In this document: positions 1-8,915 of the stretch, one piece after another | How the letters are laid out: each line of letters begins with the position of its first letter | How positions within the stretch are numbered: position 1 is the stretch's first letter | Origin: Corallococcus coralloides DSM 2259 | GTDB lineage: Bacteria > Myxococcota > Myxococcia > Myxococcales > Myxococcaceae | Direction of reading: 5' to 3' | Length of the DNA: 64,000 bases | Assembly (NCBI RefSeq): GCF_000255295.1 | Contig: NC_017030.1 | Coordinates: 2,294,001-2,358,000, forward strand | Position numbers and translations under genes: made by a program | The notes under the pieces: generated by a model | What the model was told of the DNA's origin: nothing | The model's database searches: none | Seen by the model: the letters and a program-made list of their open reading frames with translations, nothing else

Positions 1-63
1 GCGGCCCGCGCGCGGAGGGTTGGCGGATACGGGCCGAGAGGGATGCTCACGGGAATGACCGAT

Positions 64-504
64 TCAGATTGGCATCTGCTCCAGCGTCTTCGGAGTCGGC
101 CTTGGGGTCGCGAGTCTTATCGGCGATGTCCGCTGGAGGCGCTGGAAGCAGCAACTCCAGATCTGGGAGGGCTTCGCAAAGACTCGCGGCTGGTCCTTCA
201 TGGCGAGGTCCGGGTTCATGTACTCCGCGGGGACGCTGGAGATGAAGGCCGCCACGCCGGGCGGCCAATCACCGTGGAGACCGAGCACCTGGGCCATGGC
301 AGGGATTTCCACATCGTCACCATCGTCCGGCACGGGCTGGGCAACGGCCTTCCGCGCGAGGTGACCATCCGGTCTGAGTCGCTGGGCGATAGGGTCCTCG
401 GGCTGTTTGGCACGAAGGACGAGGATGTTGGAGATGCCAGCCTTGATAAGGCGTTGGACCTGAGGAACCTCACTCCCAAGGCCCGCTGGACGAAACGACG
501 CCAT
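64..504 (-). CDS. Hypothetical protein, possibly frameshifted
   Basis: I do not recognise this 146-residue product. I chose the start at 504 because the longer frame upstream runs through a strong hairpin terminator (511-551). Third positions are mostly G or C over the first two thirds, which supports coding. The last 30 or so residues (after DQPRVFAKPSQ) look unnatural, whereas the neighbouring minus frame ending at 47 offers an acidic, ordinary-looking tail (PADIADKTRDPKADSEDAG). A frameshift near 140-190 is therefore possible, by mutation or sequencing error. There is no signal peptide or membrane segment. A small phage-derived protein is one alternative, but nothing in the sequence proves it. 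Confidence 0.35.
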   Translation of the reverse strand: MASFRPAGLGSEVPQVQRLIKAGISNILVLRAKQPEDPIAQRLRPDGHLARKAVAQPVPDDGDDVEIPAMAQVLGLHGDWPPGVAAFISSVPAEYMNPDLAMKDQPRVFAKPSQIWSCCFQRLQRTSPIRLATPRPTPKTLEQMPI

Positions 505-510
505 TAAAGC

Positions 511-551
511 AAGAAGGCCCTGCCGGGTTGGGGCAGGGCCTTCTTTTTTTT
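511..551 (+). terminator. Strong intrinsic terminator
   Basis: A perfect 14-bp stem (511-524 with 532-545) encloses a 7-nt loop and runs directly into eight T residues (544-551) on the plus strand. On the minus strand it lies just upstream of the ORF at 64-504, which argues against any start before the hairpin. The 9 bases after the T run (552-560) match the 3' end of the tRNA-Asn gene at 24407-24415. Confidence 0.8.
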
Positions 552-560
552 GCTCCCCGA

Positions 561-887
561 ATATAACATTCAGTGGTTTCAAGGAGGGGACGGCTGGCGC
601 CCATCAATCGGGGGCCGATTGAATCTCCGCGAACTTCATTTGCGTTGGGCCCAGCTTGGCACGCCCCTCGTCACGAGCGCGCAGCCTCTTGGTCGCGCGA
701 TACGGCGTGGGCGGTGCCTTGGTGATTCCGACCCCGCTTCGCCGCTACGGGAACTCGCTGACCCCGTGCTCTCTGCGCTCACTCGCCTTGATGTCCGCAT
801 GACGCAGCGACCGGTTTTGGGGTAGGCACACCGGCCATGGGGACGTGCCCCACGACCGGCCTTGCTCCTCGGCGTGTCGACGCGGTC
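561..887. other. Intergenic stretch without a supported gene
   Basis: No frame here has convincing coding character. The only notable points are a short run of mixed-composition sequence after the terminator and a weak inverted repeat around 826-860, just past the 3' end of the lipoprotein gene, which could help end its transcript. Confidence 0.5.
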
Positions 888-3803
888 CTACCGCAGGGGC
901 ACGCGCTTGAGCCTGAAGGGCGAGGGGCTCTCGCTCATCGTGAAGTAGCTCGCGCCGTTGGCCTCGTACTCGATCGCCTCACCCTGGCCCTCGGAGGTGT
1001 CGGTCAGCGTGACGGGCGTCGCGAAGACGGCCGACTCGAAGCCAAGTCCCGGCGTCGCACGGAACTCGTAGACAGTGCGGTAGGTGCGAAGGAGGAAGCG
1101 ATCCGCGCATGGGTGGATCGCCGCCGCGGTCGCGGCCGAGAAGTTGGCGTCTCCGTTCAGCGGCAGCTGGATCGTGTGGACGTGGATCAGCGTGGCCTGC
1201 ACGCCCGGCGTCAGCGGCTGGGGGAACTTGTACACGCCGCTCTGCCCCGTGCCCCCGTTCTTGGTGACGACGTAGATGTCCCCGGTGGTGGGGTGCACCA
1301 TCAGCGACTCCGCGTCCTTCGCGCCGTCCGGATAGACGAACGGGAAGGCCTCGGCGACGAGCCCCCCCGAGGTCTGGCCGTTGGCGAGATCCGGCTCGGG
1401 CACGCGGTAGATCGTGAACGACGTGGGGCTGCCACCCGGAGGGAAGTTGGCGCTCCACTTCCCGATGTCACCGATGAAGATGCACGAGCCGCTCGGGCAG
1501 GGCCCGGTTGCGAGGTCCTCCCAGTCGGCCGGCGTCACGTTGGTCACGTTGAACGTGCCGATCGTGCTCGCGTTGAGGGTGTTGATCGCGACGATCGCGG
1601 TGGTGTCCTCGTTGTGCACGTAGAGCGCGTTGCTGACCACGCGGCTCGCGGCCAGGCCCGAGGGCTCCACGATTTCCGGCGCGGTCACGGTGCCCTGGAG
1701 CGTGAAGGTGCTCGCGTACGTGTCGCCGACCATGCAACTGGGGGCGTTGGCGGCGCGCAGGACGATCACGTGCGCGGTGTTGGTCTGCACGAACGCGGAG
1801 CTGCCGGAGAGGCCCGTCTGGAGGCCCGGCGCGGTGAGCGACCGGTAGGCCGCATTGAAGAGCAGTCCATTGGTGTGACCCAGGCACGCGTCGAAGGCCT
1901 CGGTGAAGCCGAGCGGCGGCTCGATGCCGGTGGCAGGGCAGGTGGCGTCCGGCCAGACCTGTGAGCCGTACCAGACGGCGAGGCCACCCGCGCTGCCGGT
2001 CACCACGTCGGGCACGGTGAACGACGCGGAGTCGCCGTTCTTCTGGCCTGCGTGCACGTCGATTGGCTGGATCGGATCGACGCCGCTGAAGGCCTCCACG
2101 CTCCCCGCCATGTGGGTGGTCGCGTCCAGTCCGAACGCGTAGCTCGCGGGCTCGGAGGCGCCCGCGACGCGGTAGAAGATCCAGGTGCGGATGGCCCAGG
2201 CGCTCTGCTCCGAGCGCAGGAACGTCCAGCCGGCGGGCGGCGTGACGGTCGCGGAGATGTTGTTGCGCACGGTCACCCGCGCGATGAGCGCGTCGTTGGC
2301 CTCGGTCCCCGACGGCTTGGGGATCGACAGCGAAGCGATCGACAGGCCGCTGTGGCGCGAGCTCCCACGCAACGCGACCCCCGAGGACGGTGCGACCTCG
2401 GCGCGGCGAAGGGCGACGACCTGCGCGACGTTGGTCTCGGCGAACGTCGAGCTCCCGTTGAACGGTCCCTGGAGGCCGGCACCGGCGAGGGGCATGAAGG
2501 CGGCGTTGAAGACGAGGCCCTGGGACGAGGACACCAAGCAGGTGTCGTAGGTCTCGGCGAAGCCCACGGGGGGCTCGATCGCCGGGGTCGGACACGCGGC
2601 GCCGGTCCACGCCTGCGCGCCGAACCAGACGGCAGCCCCGCCCGCGGTCGAGGTGCTCAGCTGCGGCGTCGTGAAGGCCGTCGAGCCGCTGTTGCTCTTG
2701 CCGGCGTGCGTGTCGATCGGGTTGGCCGGATTGACGCCGGCATACGCCACGAGGTTGCCGACGAGGTAGCTCGCGATGGAACTCTGGAACGTGTGGCTCG
2801 CGGGCTCGCTGGCGGTGGCGACGCGGACGAAGACCCAGCCGCGGATGCTCCAGGTGCTCATGTCGGTGCGCACCAGCGTCCAACCCGCAGGCGGGGTGAG
2901 CTCGGCGTCGATCTGGTTCCGGTTCGCAAGGTGCGCCAGCAGCACGTTACCGGCGGCGACGCCCGTAGGGGTCGAGAGGGTCAGGCTGGTGACCGTCTTG
3001 CCGCTCGCGTGCGTGGTGCCGACGAGGGTGATCTCCCCGGTGGCCGGCGGCTGGAGGGGACGCAGCACCACCGCGTGCGTGATGTTGGTGTTGGGGAGCG
3101 TGGAGCTGCCGGTGAAGGCGGGCTGGGCACCTGCGGCCCCGAGCTCCGAGGTAGCGGCGCTGTGCAGCACGCCGAGCGACGACGAGACGAGGCAGGTGTC
3201 GAGCTGCTCGGTGAAGCCCGTCGGAGGGGTGTGGACCGCGGGGCACGCGGCGCCTCCCCAGACCTGGGCCGAGAACCACACTGCGAGGCCGTTCGCGGAC
3301 GACGTGGTGGCGACGGGCAGCGCGAGGCTCGCGCTGTTGCCATTCTTCTGGCCCACGTGCACGTCGATCGGCTGGAGCGGATCCGCGCCCGACACCGCGA
3401 CCAGGGTGGCCGCCATGGAGCTGGCGAGGTCGAGGGTGAAGGTGTGACTGCTCGGCTCGGCCGCGCTGGCCACGCGGAGGAAGAGCCAGGACTTGATGGC
3501 CGAGGCGCTCTGCTCGGAGCGCAGCAGCGTCCAGCCAGCGGGTGGGGTGGCGACGGCGGTGACGGCCTCGCGATTGCTCAGCTGCATCACCAGCACATCT
3601 CCGGCGGCCGTACCGACGGGGGTGGGGATGGAGAGGGTGGTGGTGGCCAGGCCGCTCGCGCTGGTGGTTCCTCGCACGGAGAGCGTGGAGAGGCCCTGGG
3701 CCGTCGTCGCATCCTGTACGTCGTCGGGCTGCGCGAGCTCAGTCGTTCCACAGGCGGCCATCAGTAGGGCGGCCGCGAGCCACAGACTTCGGAATGGGGT
3801 CAT
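888..3803 (-). CDS. Large secreted lipoprotein with three ~210-residue repeats
   Basis: The 971-residue protein starts at 3803 (MTPFRSLW). A hydrophobic segment follows, ending in a lipobox-like MAAC with Cys18, so it is probably a lipid-anchored surface or periplasmic protein. Residues about 43-685 are three homologous copies of a Ser/Thr/Ala/Gly-rich beta-type domain, each with TPPAGWTLLRSEQSA-like and GSS-TN-VVLR landmarks. The last 280 residues are a different domain with ADWEDLA, IFIGDIG and DAESLMVHP motifs, reminiscent of a beta-propeller; a conserved pair of Cys lies near PCPSGSCIF. I infer adhesion or carbohydrate contact only from the repeat style; no enzyme motif is visible. The gene is isolated, with the IS3 element upstream. 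Confidence 0.8.
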   Translation of the reverse strand: MTPFRSLWLAAALLMAACGTTELAQPDDVQDATTAQGLSTLSVRGTTSASGLATTTLSIPTPVGTAAGDVLVMQLSNREAVTAVATPPAGWTLLRSEQSASAIKSWLFLRVASAAEPSSHTFTLDLASSMAATLVAVSGADPLQPIDVHVGQKNGNSASLALPVATTSSANGLAVWFSAQVWGGAACPAVHTPPTGFTEQLDTCLVSSSLGVLHSAATSELGAAGAQPAFTGSSTLPNTNITHAVVLRPLQPPATGEITLVGTTHASGKTVTSLTLSTPTGVAAGNVLLAHLANRNQIDAELTPPAGWTLVRTDMSTWSIRGWVFVRVATASEPASHTFQSSIASYLVGNLVAYAGVNPANPIDTHAGKSNSGSTAFTTPQLSTSTAGGAAVWFGAQAWTGAACPTPAIEPPVGFAETYDTCLVSSSQGLVFNAAFMPLAGAGLQGPFNGSSTFAETNVAQVVALRRAEVAPSSGVALRGSSRHSGLSIASLSIPKPSGTEANDALIARVTVRNNISATVTPPAGWTFLRSEQSAWAIRTWIFYRVAGASEPASYAFGLDATTHMAGSVEAFSGVDPIQPIDVHAGQKNGDSASFTVPDVVTGSAGGLAVWYGSQVWPDATCPATGIEPPLGFTEAFDACLGHTNGLLFNAAYRSLTAPGLQTGLSGSSAFVQTNTAHVIVLRAANAPSCMVGDTYASTFTLQGTVTAPEIVEPSGLAASRVVSNALYVHNEDTTAIVAINTLNASTIGTFNVTNVTPADWEDLATGPCPSGSCIFIGDIGKWSANFPPGGSPTSFTIYRVPEPDLANGQTSGGLVAEAFPFVYPDGAKDAESLMVHPTTGDIYVVTKNGGTGQSGVYKFPQPLTPGVQATLIHVHTIQLPLNGDANFSAATAAAIHPCADRFLLRTYRTVYEFRATPGLGFESAVFATPVTLTDTSEGQGEAIEYEANGASYFTMSESPSPFRLKRVPLR
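1749..3677 (-). repeat. Three tandem protein-domain repeats of ~210 codons
   Basis: The three units align throughout. Shared landmarks are PPAGWT-LRS, EPASH-F, P-NPID-HAG-K, AVWF-AQ-W, G-T-DTCL and GSST-TN--VVLR. The copies have clearly diverged at the protein level, so this is an old internal duplication rather than a recent DNA tandem array. Confidence 0.75.
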
Positions 3804-4317
3804 GGGGTTTCGATCGGGTGTCGACTCACCGGACTGGAGGTCCGGGACTCGGCCATGTGAAGGACCCCGAAGTGCGAAGCGCAACCGACTGTCATGACAC
3901 GGGAAAGCTGCCGTGAAATGGTTGGGATCGTCGGGTGTCATCGAAAGAAGGTGGCAGTCCTGTCCATGCGGTCACGCGGAGTACTTGGAGAACGCGAAGC
4001 CCAAGGATATCTGCGCACGGTGCAAGGGCCGAAGGGCGGTCGGCACCCCGAGGGGTGGGCCTCCAGGCAAGCCTCGTGACCGTGGCTGTGACCGGCTCGT
4101 GACGTCAGCAGAACGGTGCTGACATCCTGTGATCTGGAGCGTGCCTGGAGCTGTGGGCTTCGTCGAGCCCGTGGGGCACGAAGCCCTTGGAGGCCCTGCT
4201 CTTCGGGCGTCCGACCAGGAGGGAGTCGATTGGGGTGTGCTGTGTTCGTGGCCGCTGCGTGATGTTTGAGTTGCTCTGCGTCAGCAGAGCCGATCTCAGA
4301 ATTGGCGCATGAGGATG
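3804..4317. other. Intergenic region between lipoprotein gene and IS3
   Basis: About 510 bases. It contains one short plus-strand ORF (listed separately) and an inverted repeat around 4152-4190 (gggcttcg ... cgaagccc) that may be a terminator. I see no promoter or RNA gene I can defend. Confidence 0.4.
3913..4122 (+). CDS. Possible small zinc-ribbon-like protein
   Basis: This is a 69-residue frame whose middle carries a CPC...CARC arrangement (SCPCGHAEY ... DICARCKGRR) of the kind seen in small zinc ribbons. Composition is acceptable for coding, but there is no clear ribosome binding site, the tail after the cysteines is low complexity and Arg/Gly-rich, and no neighbour supports it. It may be a relic or a chance frame. 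Confidence 0.25.
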   Translation: MKWLGSSGVIERRWQSCPCGHAEYLENAKPKDICARCKGRRAVGTPRGGPPGKPRDRGCDRLVTSAERC

Positions 4318-4368
4318 TGAGAGTCCCCCGCTTCCGTGGACACCCGCGATGTGATGGAAGGGTGTTCG

Positions 4369-4683
4369 ATGTCGGAGAGCGAGAAGAAGCAGAGGCGGCA
4401 GCGGCGTAGCTTCCGCCCAGAGTTCAAGGCCGGGGCCGTGAAGCTGGTGCTGGAGGAGGGCAAGTCCGTCGCGGCGGTGGCGCAGGACCTGGACCTGACC
4501 GAGACGGCCCTCCGCAAGTGGGTGGAGCAGTCGAAGGCCGACAAGGGCCAGGGCAAGCCGGGTGCGCTCACCAGCGAGGAGCGGGTGGAACTCTCCGGGC
4601 TGCGCAAGCGCGTGCGCCAGCTCGAGATGGAGCGAGACCTGCTAAAAAATGCGGCGGCCTTCTTCGCGAAGGAGATGAAGTGA
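4369..4683 (+). CDS. IS3-family transposase OrfA
   Basis: A helix-turn-helix DNA-binding protein of about 104 residues (MSESEKKQRR...). RRSFRPEFKAGAVKLVLEEG and TALRKWVEQ form the HTH, and a leucine-rich coiled coil (LRKRVRQLEMERDLLKN) follows. GGAAGGG lies 7 bases before the ATG at 4369, which decides the start; in-frame GTG 4336 and ATG 4354 are alternatives. The A AAA AAT heptamer at 4644-4650 is in the correct phase for a -1 shift into orfB, giving the OrfAB transposase. The stop overlaps the orfB GTG. Confidence 0.85.
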   Translation: MSESEKKQRRQRRSFRPEFKAGAVKLVLEEGKSVAAVAQDLDLTETALRKWVEQSKADKGQGKPGALTSEERVELSGLRKRVRQLEMERDLLKNAAAFFAKEMK

Positions 4684-5549
4684 AGTTCCGCTTCATCCAC
4701 GCGCAGAAGGCCTCCACGTCGGTAGCCTTCATGTGTCACCAACTGGGCGTCTCTCGCTCCGGCTACTACGCCTGGGCGAAAAGGCCCGAGTCTCAGCGCC
4801 AGAAGAGCGACCGCGAGCTGGCCGTGGAGGTGACGGCCATTCACCAGGAGAGCCGCGGCACCTATGGCAGCCCTCGCGTCCATGCGGAGCTGCGCGCACG
4901 GGGTCGCCGCGTCTCCGAGAAACGCGTCGCGCGCCTCATGCGCCGGGAGGGCCTGGCGGCACGCAGGAGGCGCCGCTTCGTGCGAACCACCGACAGCAAG
5001 CATGCGCATCCTGTCGCTCCCAACGTCGTGGCTCGCGACTTCCTCCCTCCCGCCCCCAACCGCACCTGGGCAGGCGACATCACCTACGTCTGGACTGCCG
5101 AGGGCTGGCTCTACCTGGCCGTGGTGCTCGACCTCTTCAGTCGCCGCGTCGTGGGCTGGAGCATGAGTGAGTCCATCGACCGTTACCTGGTCCTCGCCGC
5201 GCTCGACATGGCGCTCGCGGGGCGGGAGGCACCCGCGCTGCATCACTCCGACAGGGGCAGTCAATACGCCAGCGACGACTACCGAGAGCGACTGGCGACG
5301 AGCGGCATCACCTGCTCGATGAGTCGCAAGGGCAACTGCTGGGACAATGCCGTGGTGGAGAGCTTCTTCAGCAGCCTGAAGATGGAACTCGTCCATCCGC
5401 GCAGTTTCCGGACGCGAGAGGAGGCCCGGCTTGCGCTGTTCGAATATATCGAGGTGTTCTACAACCGCAGGCGCCGTCACTCGTCGCTCGGCTATGTCAG
5501 TCCCGCCGAGTACGCGAGGACGGCTGCGGTGCAAAGGCAGGCAGCGTAG
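4680..5549 (+). CDS. IS3-family transposase OrfB (DDE integrase core)
   Basis: This is the -1 frame relative to orfA, with an independent GTG at 4680. The catalytic DDE triad is visible as GDITYVWT (first Asp), HHSDRGSQY (second Asp) and NAVVESFFSSLK (Glu). An HTH_21-like region (SRGTYGSPRVHAEL) precedes the rve integrase core. The C terminus (FYNRRRRHSSLGYVSPAEY) is typical and intact, so the element could be active. Confidence 0.9.
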   Translation: MKFRFIHAQKASTSVAFMCHQLGVSRSGYYAWAKRPESQRQKSDRELAVEVTAIHQESRGTYGSPRVHAELRARGRRVSEKRVARLMRREGLAARRRRRFVRTTDSKHAHPVAPNVVARDFLPPAPNRTWAGDITYVWTAEGWLYLAVVLDLFSRRVVGWSMSESIDRYLVLAALDMALAGREAPALHHSDRGSQYASDDYRERLATSGITCSMSRKGNCWDNAVVESFFSSLKMELVHPRSFRTREEARLALFEYIEVFYNRRRRHSSLGYVSPAEYARTAAVQRQAA

Positions 5550-5591
5550 TCAACCTGTCCACCGAAGCGGGTGACGCTCAGGGTAGGCGAA

Positions 5592-6080
5592 ATGGCGGAG
5601 AAGATTATCAATTGCCTGTGGTTCGACCATGGCGAGGCGCGCAATGCTGCGAAATTCTACGCCGGCGTGTTCCCCAACAGCCGCGTTGGCCCGGTCCACG
5701 AAGCCGCGACCGACTTTCCCGATGGCAAGGCGGGGGACGAGCTGACCGTGGAGTTCACCGTCCTCGGCCGTGATTTCGTCGGGCTCAACGGCGGGCCGGC
5801 GTTCAAGCCTGACGAGGCGGTCAGTTTCATGGTGGTCACCGAGAACCAGGAAGAAACCGACCGCTACTGGAATGCGATCGTCGGCAATGGCGGCGCGGAG
5901 AGCGCCTGCGGCTGGTGCAAGGACCGCTGGGGCTTTTCGTGGCAGATCACGCCGCGCGTGCTGCTCGATGCGACGACCCACCCGGACAAGGCGGCGGCCA
6001 AGCGTGCGATGGACGCGATGATGACGATGCGAAAGATCGACATCGCAAAGATCGAGGCCGCGGTCCGCGGGGGAGGCTGA
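5592..6080 (+). CDS. PhnB-like VOC (glyoxalase fold) protein
   Basis: The 162-residue product begins MAEKIINCLWFDHGEARNAA, the usual start of the PhnB / 3-demethylubiquinone-methyltransferase-like branch of the VOC superfamily. FYAGVFPNS, FTVLGRDFVGLNGGP, ESACGWCKDRWGFSWQITP and the C-terminal AAKRAMDAMMTMRKIDIAKIE are family hallmarks. No substrate can be assigned. The IS3 element ends only about 10 bp before the start codon, so the native promoter is probably displaced and the gene now depends on read-through or on the IS end. It converges with the WD40 gene. Confidence 0.85.
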   Translation: MAEKIINCLWFDHGEARNAAKFYAGVFPNSRVGPVHEAATDFPDGKAGDELTVEFTVLGRDFVGLNGGPAFKPDEAVSFMVVTENQEETDRYWNAIVGNGGAESACGWCKDRWGFSWQITPRVLLDATTHPDKAAAKRAMDAMMTMRKIDIAKIEAAVRGGG

Positions 6081-6160
6081 TGCGCAGGGCCGCCGAGCCT
6101 CGTGTGTGGCTCGACGGCGTGGAGCGCCAGTGGCATCTGGGCTGCCAGTGACTCCGGGCC

Positions 6161-8641
6161 TCAGGCTCCGCCCGAGGCGTCGTGGAGCTTCAGCACGTAG
6201 AGGAAGTCCGGGACGGTGAGTCCGCGTGCCACGACGAGCCCGTCACGCAGGAGGATCGTCTCCTCCAGCGAGTCGTGGAAGTGCGCCAGGGGCGTGGTGT
6301 CCATCCGGCGATGGAACGCGACGGGCTCGTCGCTGAGCACCTCCCAGTACGCGCGGCGCGTCACCTCATCGGGCTCCGCGTTACCATCGAGCACATCCCT
6401 CGGCGCCCCCGTGGCGAGGTCGAAGAAGCGCGTCTTCTGGTCATCCGAGCGGGTGACGAGCACGTCCCCTTCCATGGCCACCAGGAACGGCAGCGCGGGG
6501 TGCTGTACCTCGTACATGAGCCGCCCCGTGTCCGCTTCATACAGGCGCACCCGGTCGTCTAGTGTGCACACGGCCACCCGCAGGCCATCCTCGGAGAGGC
6601 TCGCGGCGATGACCGGCTCTTCGGAGACCTGGAGCACGCGCCGGAAACCCGCGGTCAGGTCGAAGAGCTCGAGCTCACCCGAGGCCCGTCCCACCGCGAT
6701 GCGCGGCACGCGAGCGGCCGCCGTGTACGCCACCGCGGGCTTCATCAAGGCCTGCGTGTCGAGCACAAGCCGGCCCGTCTTCACGTCGTGCACCTGGAGC
6801 CGGGAGGGCTCTTCATGGCCCGACACGACGTAGGCGCCGTCCGGGGTGAACTCCACCATCGTGACAGGGGCCTCGGGGCCCTTGAGGGTGTGGAGCAACT
6901 GGCCGTCGGCCACGCGCCACACTCGCACCACGCCCAGCTCGAACGTCCCCGCGAGCAGCGTCGTGTCCGGGGAGAAGGTCATGACCTGCTTCATCGTCAT
7001 CTTCCTGGATGCATCCCGCCCCTCCAGCGGCTTCCCGGTCAGCTCCATCGTCGGTGCGAGGCGTGCCAGGTCGAACAACTGGATGCCCCGTCGCCACCCG
7101 TCCTCCAGGTAGCTCGTGACGGGATAGGCGGCCAGCGCGTCGTTCCCGCTGAAGCGCCAGGCATGCAGGTTGGATGCATTGGCCTCGGGCGGTGGCTCGC
7201 GTACGTGGCCCTGGGCATCGATGACGAGCATGCCATCCATCCGCATCGCGACGGCCAGGGCTCCCTCGGCCCGTCCCCACAGGTGCTTCACGCGGTGCTG
7301 CTCGGAGAGGAGCCTGGGGGGAGTGGGCGCATCGAGCCGGCTCAGCAGCACACCGCCATCGACGGCCGTCAGCGCGAAGTGCTTCAGGTCCGGCGAGAAG
7401 GCCGCGCCGCGCTCGTGCCCGTCCGAGGAATAGGGACGCGACCACACCGAGGCGCCGTCCTTCACGTCCAGCACCTCCAGCCGGTCGTACCCCAAGAGGC
7501 CCAGCCGCGAGGTCCCCAGCCACTGCACGTGGGAGTAGCGCGAGCCCCCCTGGATGCCGCGCACCCGCTGCCAGGTCTTCGTCTCCGCCACGCCGACGTC
7601 GTCGAGGTCCGCCCACGCGAGCCACTCGCCGTCCGGACTGAAGGCCACGGTGCTCACGGAGCGCTGCGCATCCAACCGCGCCACCTGCTCGCCCGTGGCC
7701 ACTTCCCACACGCGCACCGTGTCGTCCGACGCGCCCGACACGAGCCAGCGCCCCGAGGGATGGAACGCCACGCTCAGCACGGACTGCTGGTGCCCCTTGA
7801 GCGTGCGGACCTTCTCACCCGTGTCCAGGTCATACAGGTGGATGAGCCAGCCGAGGTTGGCCACCGCCAGCAGCGTGCCATCCGGGCTGAAGGCCACCGA
7901 CGTCACCTGTCCCTCCTGACGGCGGAACAGGTGCAGGTGCTCTCCCGTCTCCACGTCCCAGACGCGCGCTTCATGCGCCCTGGAGCCCGAGGCCAGCCGC
8001 TTGCCATCCGGGCTCCACGAAATCCCGCGCACCTCCATCTCGTGGCCCTCCATCACCCGGAGTTGCTTGCCCGTCGCCACGTCCCAGACGTGGACGTTGT
8101 TACCGTCGCCGTGCGAGCCGTCGGTGTACGAGCCGGTGGCGAGCCGCGTCCCCGTCGCATCGAAGGCCGCGCACAACACCTGGGACTCGTGCCAGAGGTA
8201 CACGTCGGCACCCTCCAGCGCGCCACGCAGCGGCAGGAGGGACTCCACCCAGGGCGCGCCGCCGGAGGACTCGCGCTGCCGTCGCCACCAAGCCGCGAGC
8301 TGGTGGAGGTGCGCCTCCGGGTCGTCCCAGGGGCCCTGGCCCGTGACGGAGAAGTGCCGAGCGGCGTCTGGCGCGTCGTACCAGCGCAGCCGGTTGTAGA
8401 GGCACTGGAAGATTGCCTCGGGGTGCTCGCGCAGGAAGTCCGCGTCGAGGGTGACGGCCTTGCGCAGCACGCCGAGCGTCCGAGGCCCCACGGTGGGGCC
8501 GTCCTCGTGCAGCACGCGCGTGTCCGCGGGCGTCCGGGCGAGCGCGTCGTCGAGCGCGGCGAGCAGCCCGTCCACCCCTTCGGCGTCGATGAGGGCTTCG
8601 AGGGTGGAGAGCTCGGTGAGGGATGCGAGGTCTTGGGGCAT
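6161..8641 (-). CDS. WD40-repeat protein
   Basis: 826 residues from ATG 8641 (MPQDLASLTELSTLEALIDA); the in-frame extension upstream reads into unrelated IS-derived sequence. Residues 1-150 are a helical leader with no known domain. From about 160 there are roughly a dozen WD40-type blades, with units such as VHVWDVATGKQL, GHQQSVLSVAFHPSGRWL and DDTVRVWEVATGEQV, consistent with one or two beta-propellers. There is no signal peptide, so it is cytoplasmic and probably a protein-interaction platform. In myxobacteria such proteins often accompany signalling or bacterial-conflict genes; no partner gene is adjacent here. Confidence 0.85.
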   Translation of the reverse strand: MPQDLASLTELSTLEALIDAEGVDGLLAALDDALARTPADTRVLHEDGPTVGPRTLGVLRKAVTLDADFLREHPEAIFQCLYNRLRWYDAPDAARHFSVTGQGPWDDPEAHLHQLAAWWRRQRESSGGAPWVESLLPLRGALEGADVYLWHESQVLCAAFDATGTRLATGSYTDGSHGDGNNVHVWDVATGKQLRVMEGHEMEVRGISWSPDGKRLASGSRAHEARVWDVETGEHLHLFRRQEGQVTSVAFSPDGTLLAVANLGWLIHLYDLDTGEKVRTLKGHQQSVLSVAFHPSGRWLVSGASDDTVRVWEVATGEQVARLDAQRSVSTVAFSPDGEWLAWADLDDVGVAETKTWQRVRGIQGGSRYSHVQWLGTSRLGLLGYDRLEVLDVKDGASVWSRPYSSDGHERGAAFSPDLKHFALTAVDGGVLLSRLDAPTPPRLLSEQHRVKHLWGRAEGALAVAMRMDGMLVIDAQGHVREPPPEANASNLHAWRFSGNDALAAYPVTSYLEDGWRRGIQLFDLARLAPTMELTGKPLEGRDASRKMTMKQVMTFSPDTTLLAGTFELGVVRVWRVADGQLLHTLKGPEAPVTMVEFTPDGAYVVSGHEEPSRLQVHDVKTGRLVLDTQALMKPAVAYTAAARVPRIAVGRASGELELFDLTAGFRRVLQVSEEPVIAASLSEDGLRVAVCTLDDRVRLYEADTGRLMYEVQHPALPFLVAMEGDVLVTRSDDQKTRFFDLATGAPRDVLDGNAEPDEVTRRAYWEVLSDEPVAFHRRMDTTPLAHFHDSLEETILLRDGLVVARGLTVPDFLYVLKLHDASGGA

Positions 8642-8708
8642 GGGGGGCCTTCGCCGCGAGGTGCGGGGGGACGCATTCTCGCGGCGCCCCTCCGCCGGTT
8701 TCAATGGG

Positions 8709-8830
8709 CGAGTGCCCGGCGCGTCGCAGAGCTGGTGAAGGAGTTGGCCCGGGCCCAGGTGCGCCTCAAGCGAGCCGAGGCCCTGCTGGACCTGCAAAAA
8801 AAGTATCGGACATGTGTCTCCAATGCGTGA
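8709..8830 (+). pseudogene. Fragment of an IS transposase OrfA with slippery site
   Basis: The plus frame reads RRVAELVKELARAQVRLKRA then EALLDLQKK before a stop. This is the leucine-rich end of an OrfA, in the style of the VIEVQKKVSELLG segments of several IS families. It runs into A AAA AAG at 8797-8803 in frame, the classic -1 heptamer; after the shift the next residues read KKVSDM, as in intact elements. Everything before 8700 and after 8830 is gone, so this is a remnant. Confidence 0.5.
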
Positions 8831-8915
8831 TGCTCGGAGCCCCTTCCACCGGGCTCCGAGCGCTCACTGCCTCGGGACTACAGTCGCGGCAGACACGACA
8901 GGCCGGGGACAGGCC

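Larger units (their letters stand above)
4318..5580 (+). mobile_element. IS3-family insertion sequence, apparently complete
   Basis: Two overlapping frames (orfA, orfB) are bounded by imperfect terminal inverted repeats of about 26 bp. The left end starts TGAGAGTCCCCCGCTTCC and the right end, read inward, starts TGAGCGTCACCCGCTTCG, so both have the 5'-TG...CA-3' form of the family. Length is about 1.26 kb, as usual. The 3-4 bases on each side do not match, so no target duplication is visible. orfA and orfB are linked by a slippery heptamer (4644-4650) for -1 frameshifting. Confidence 0.85.

Noticed and set aside
6080..6151. 23-codon ORF after the VOC gene
   Set aside because: It overlaps the VOC stop by one base, has no ribosome binding site or recognisable motif, and is probably chance.
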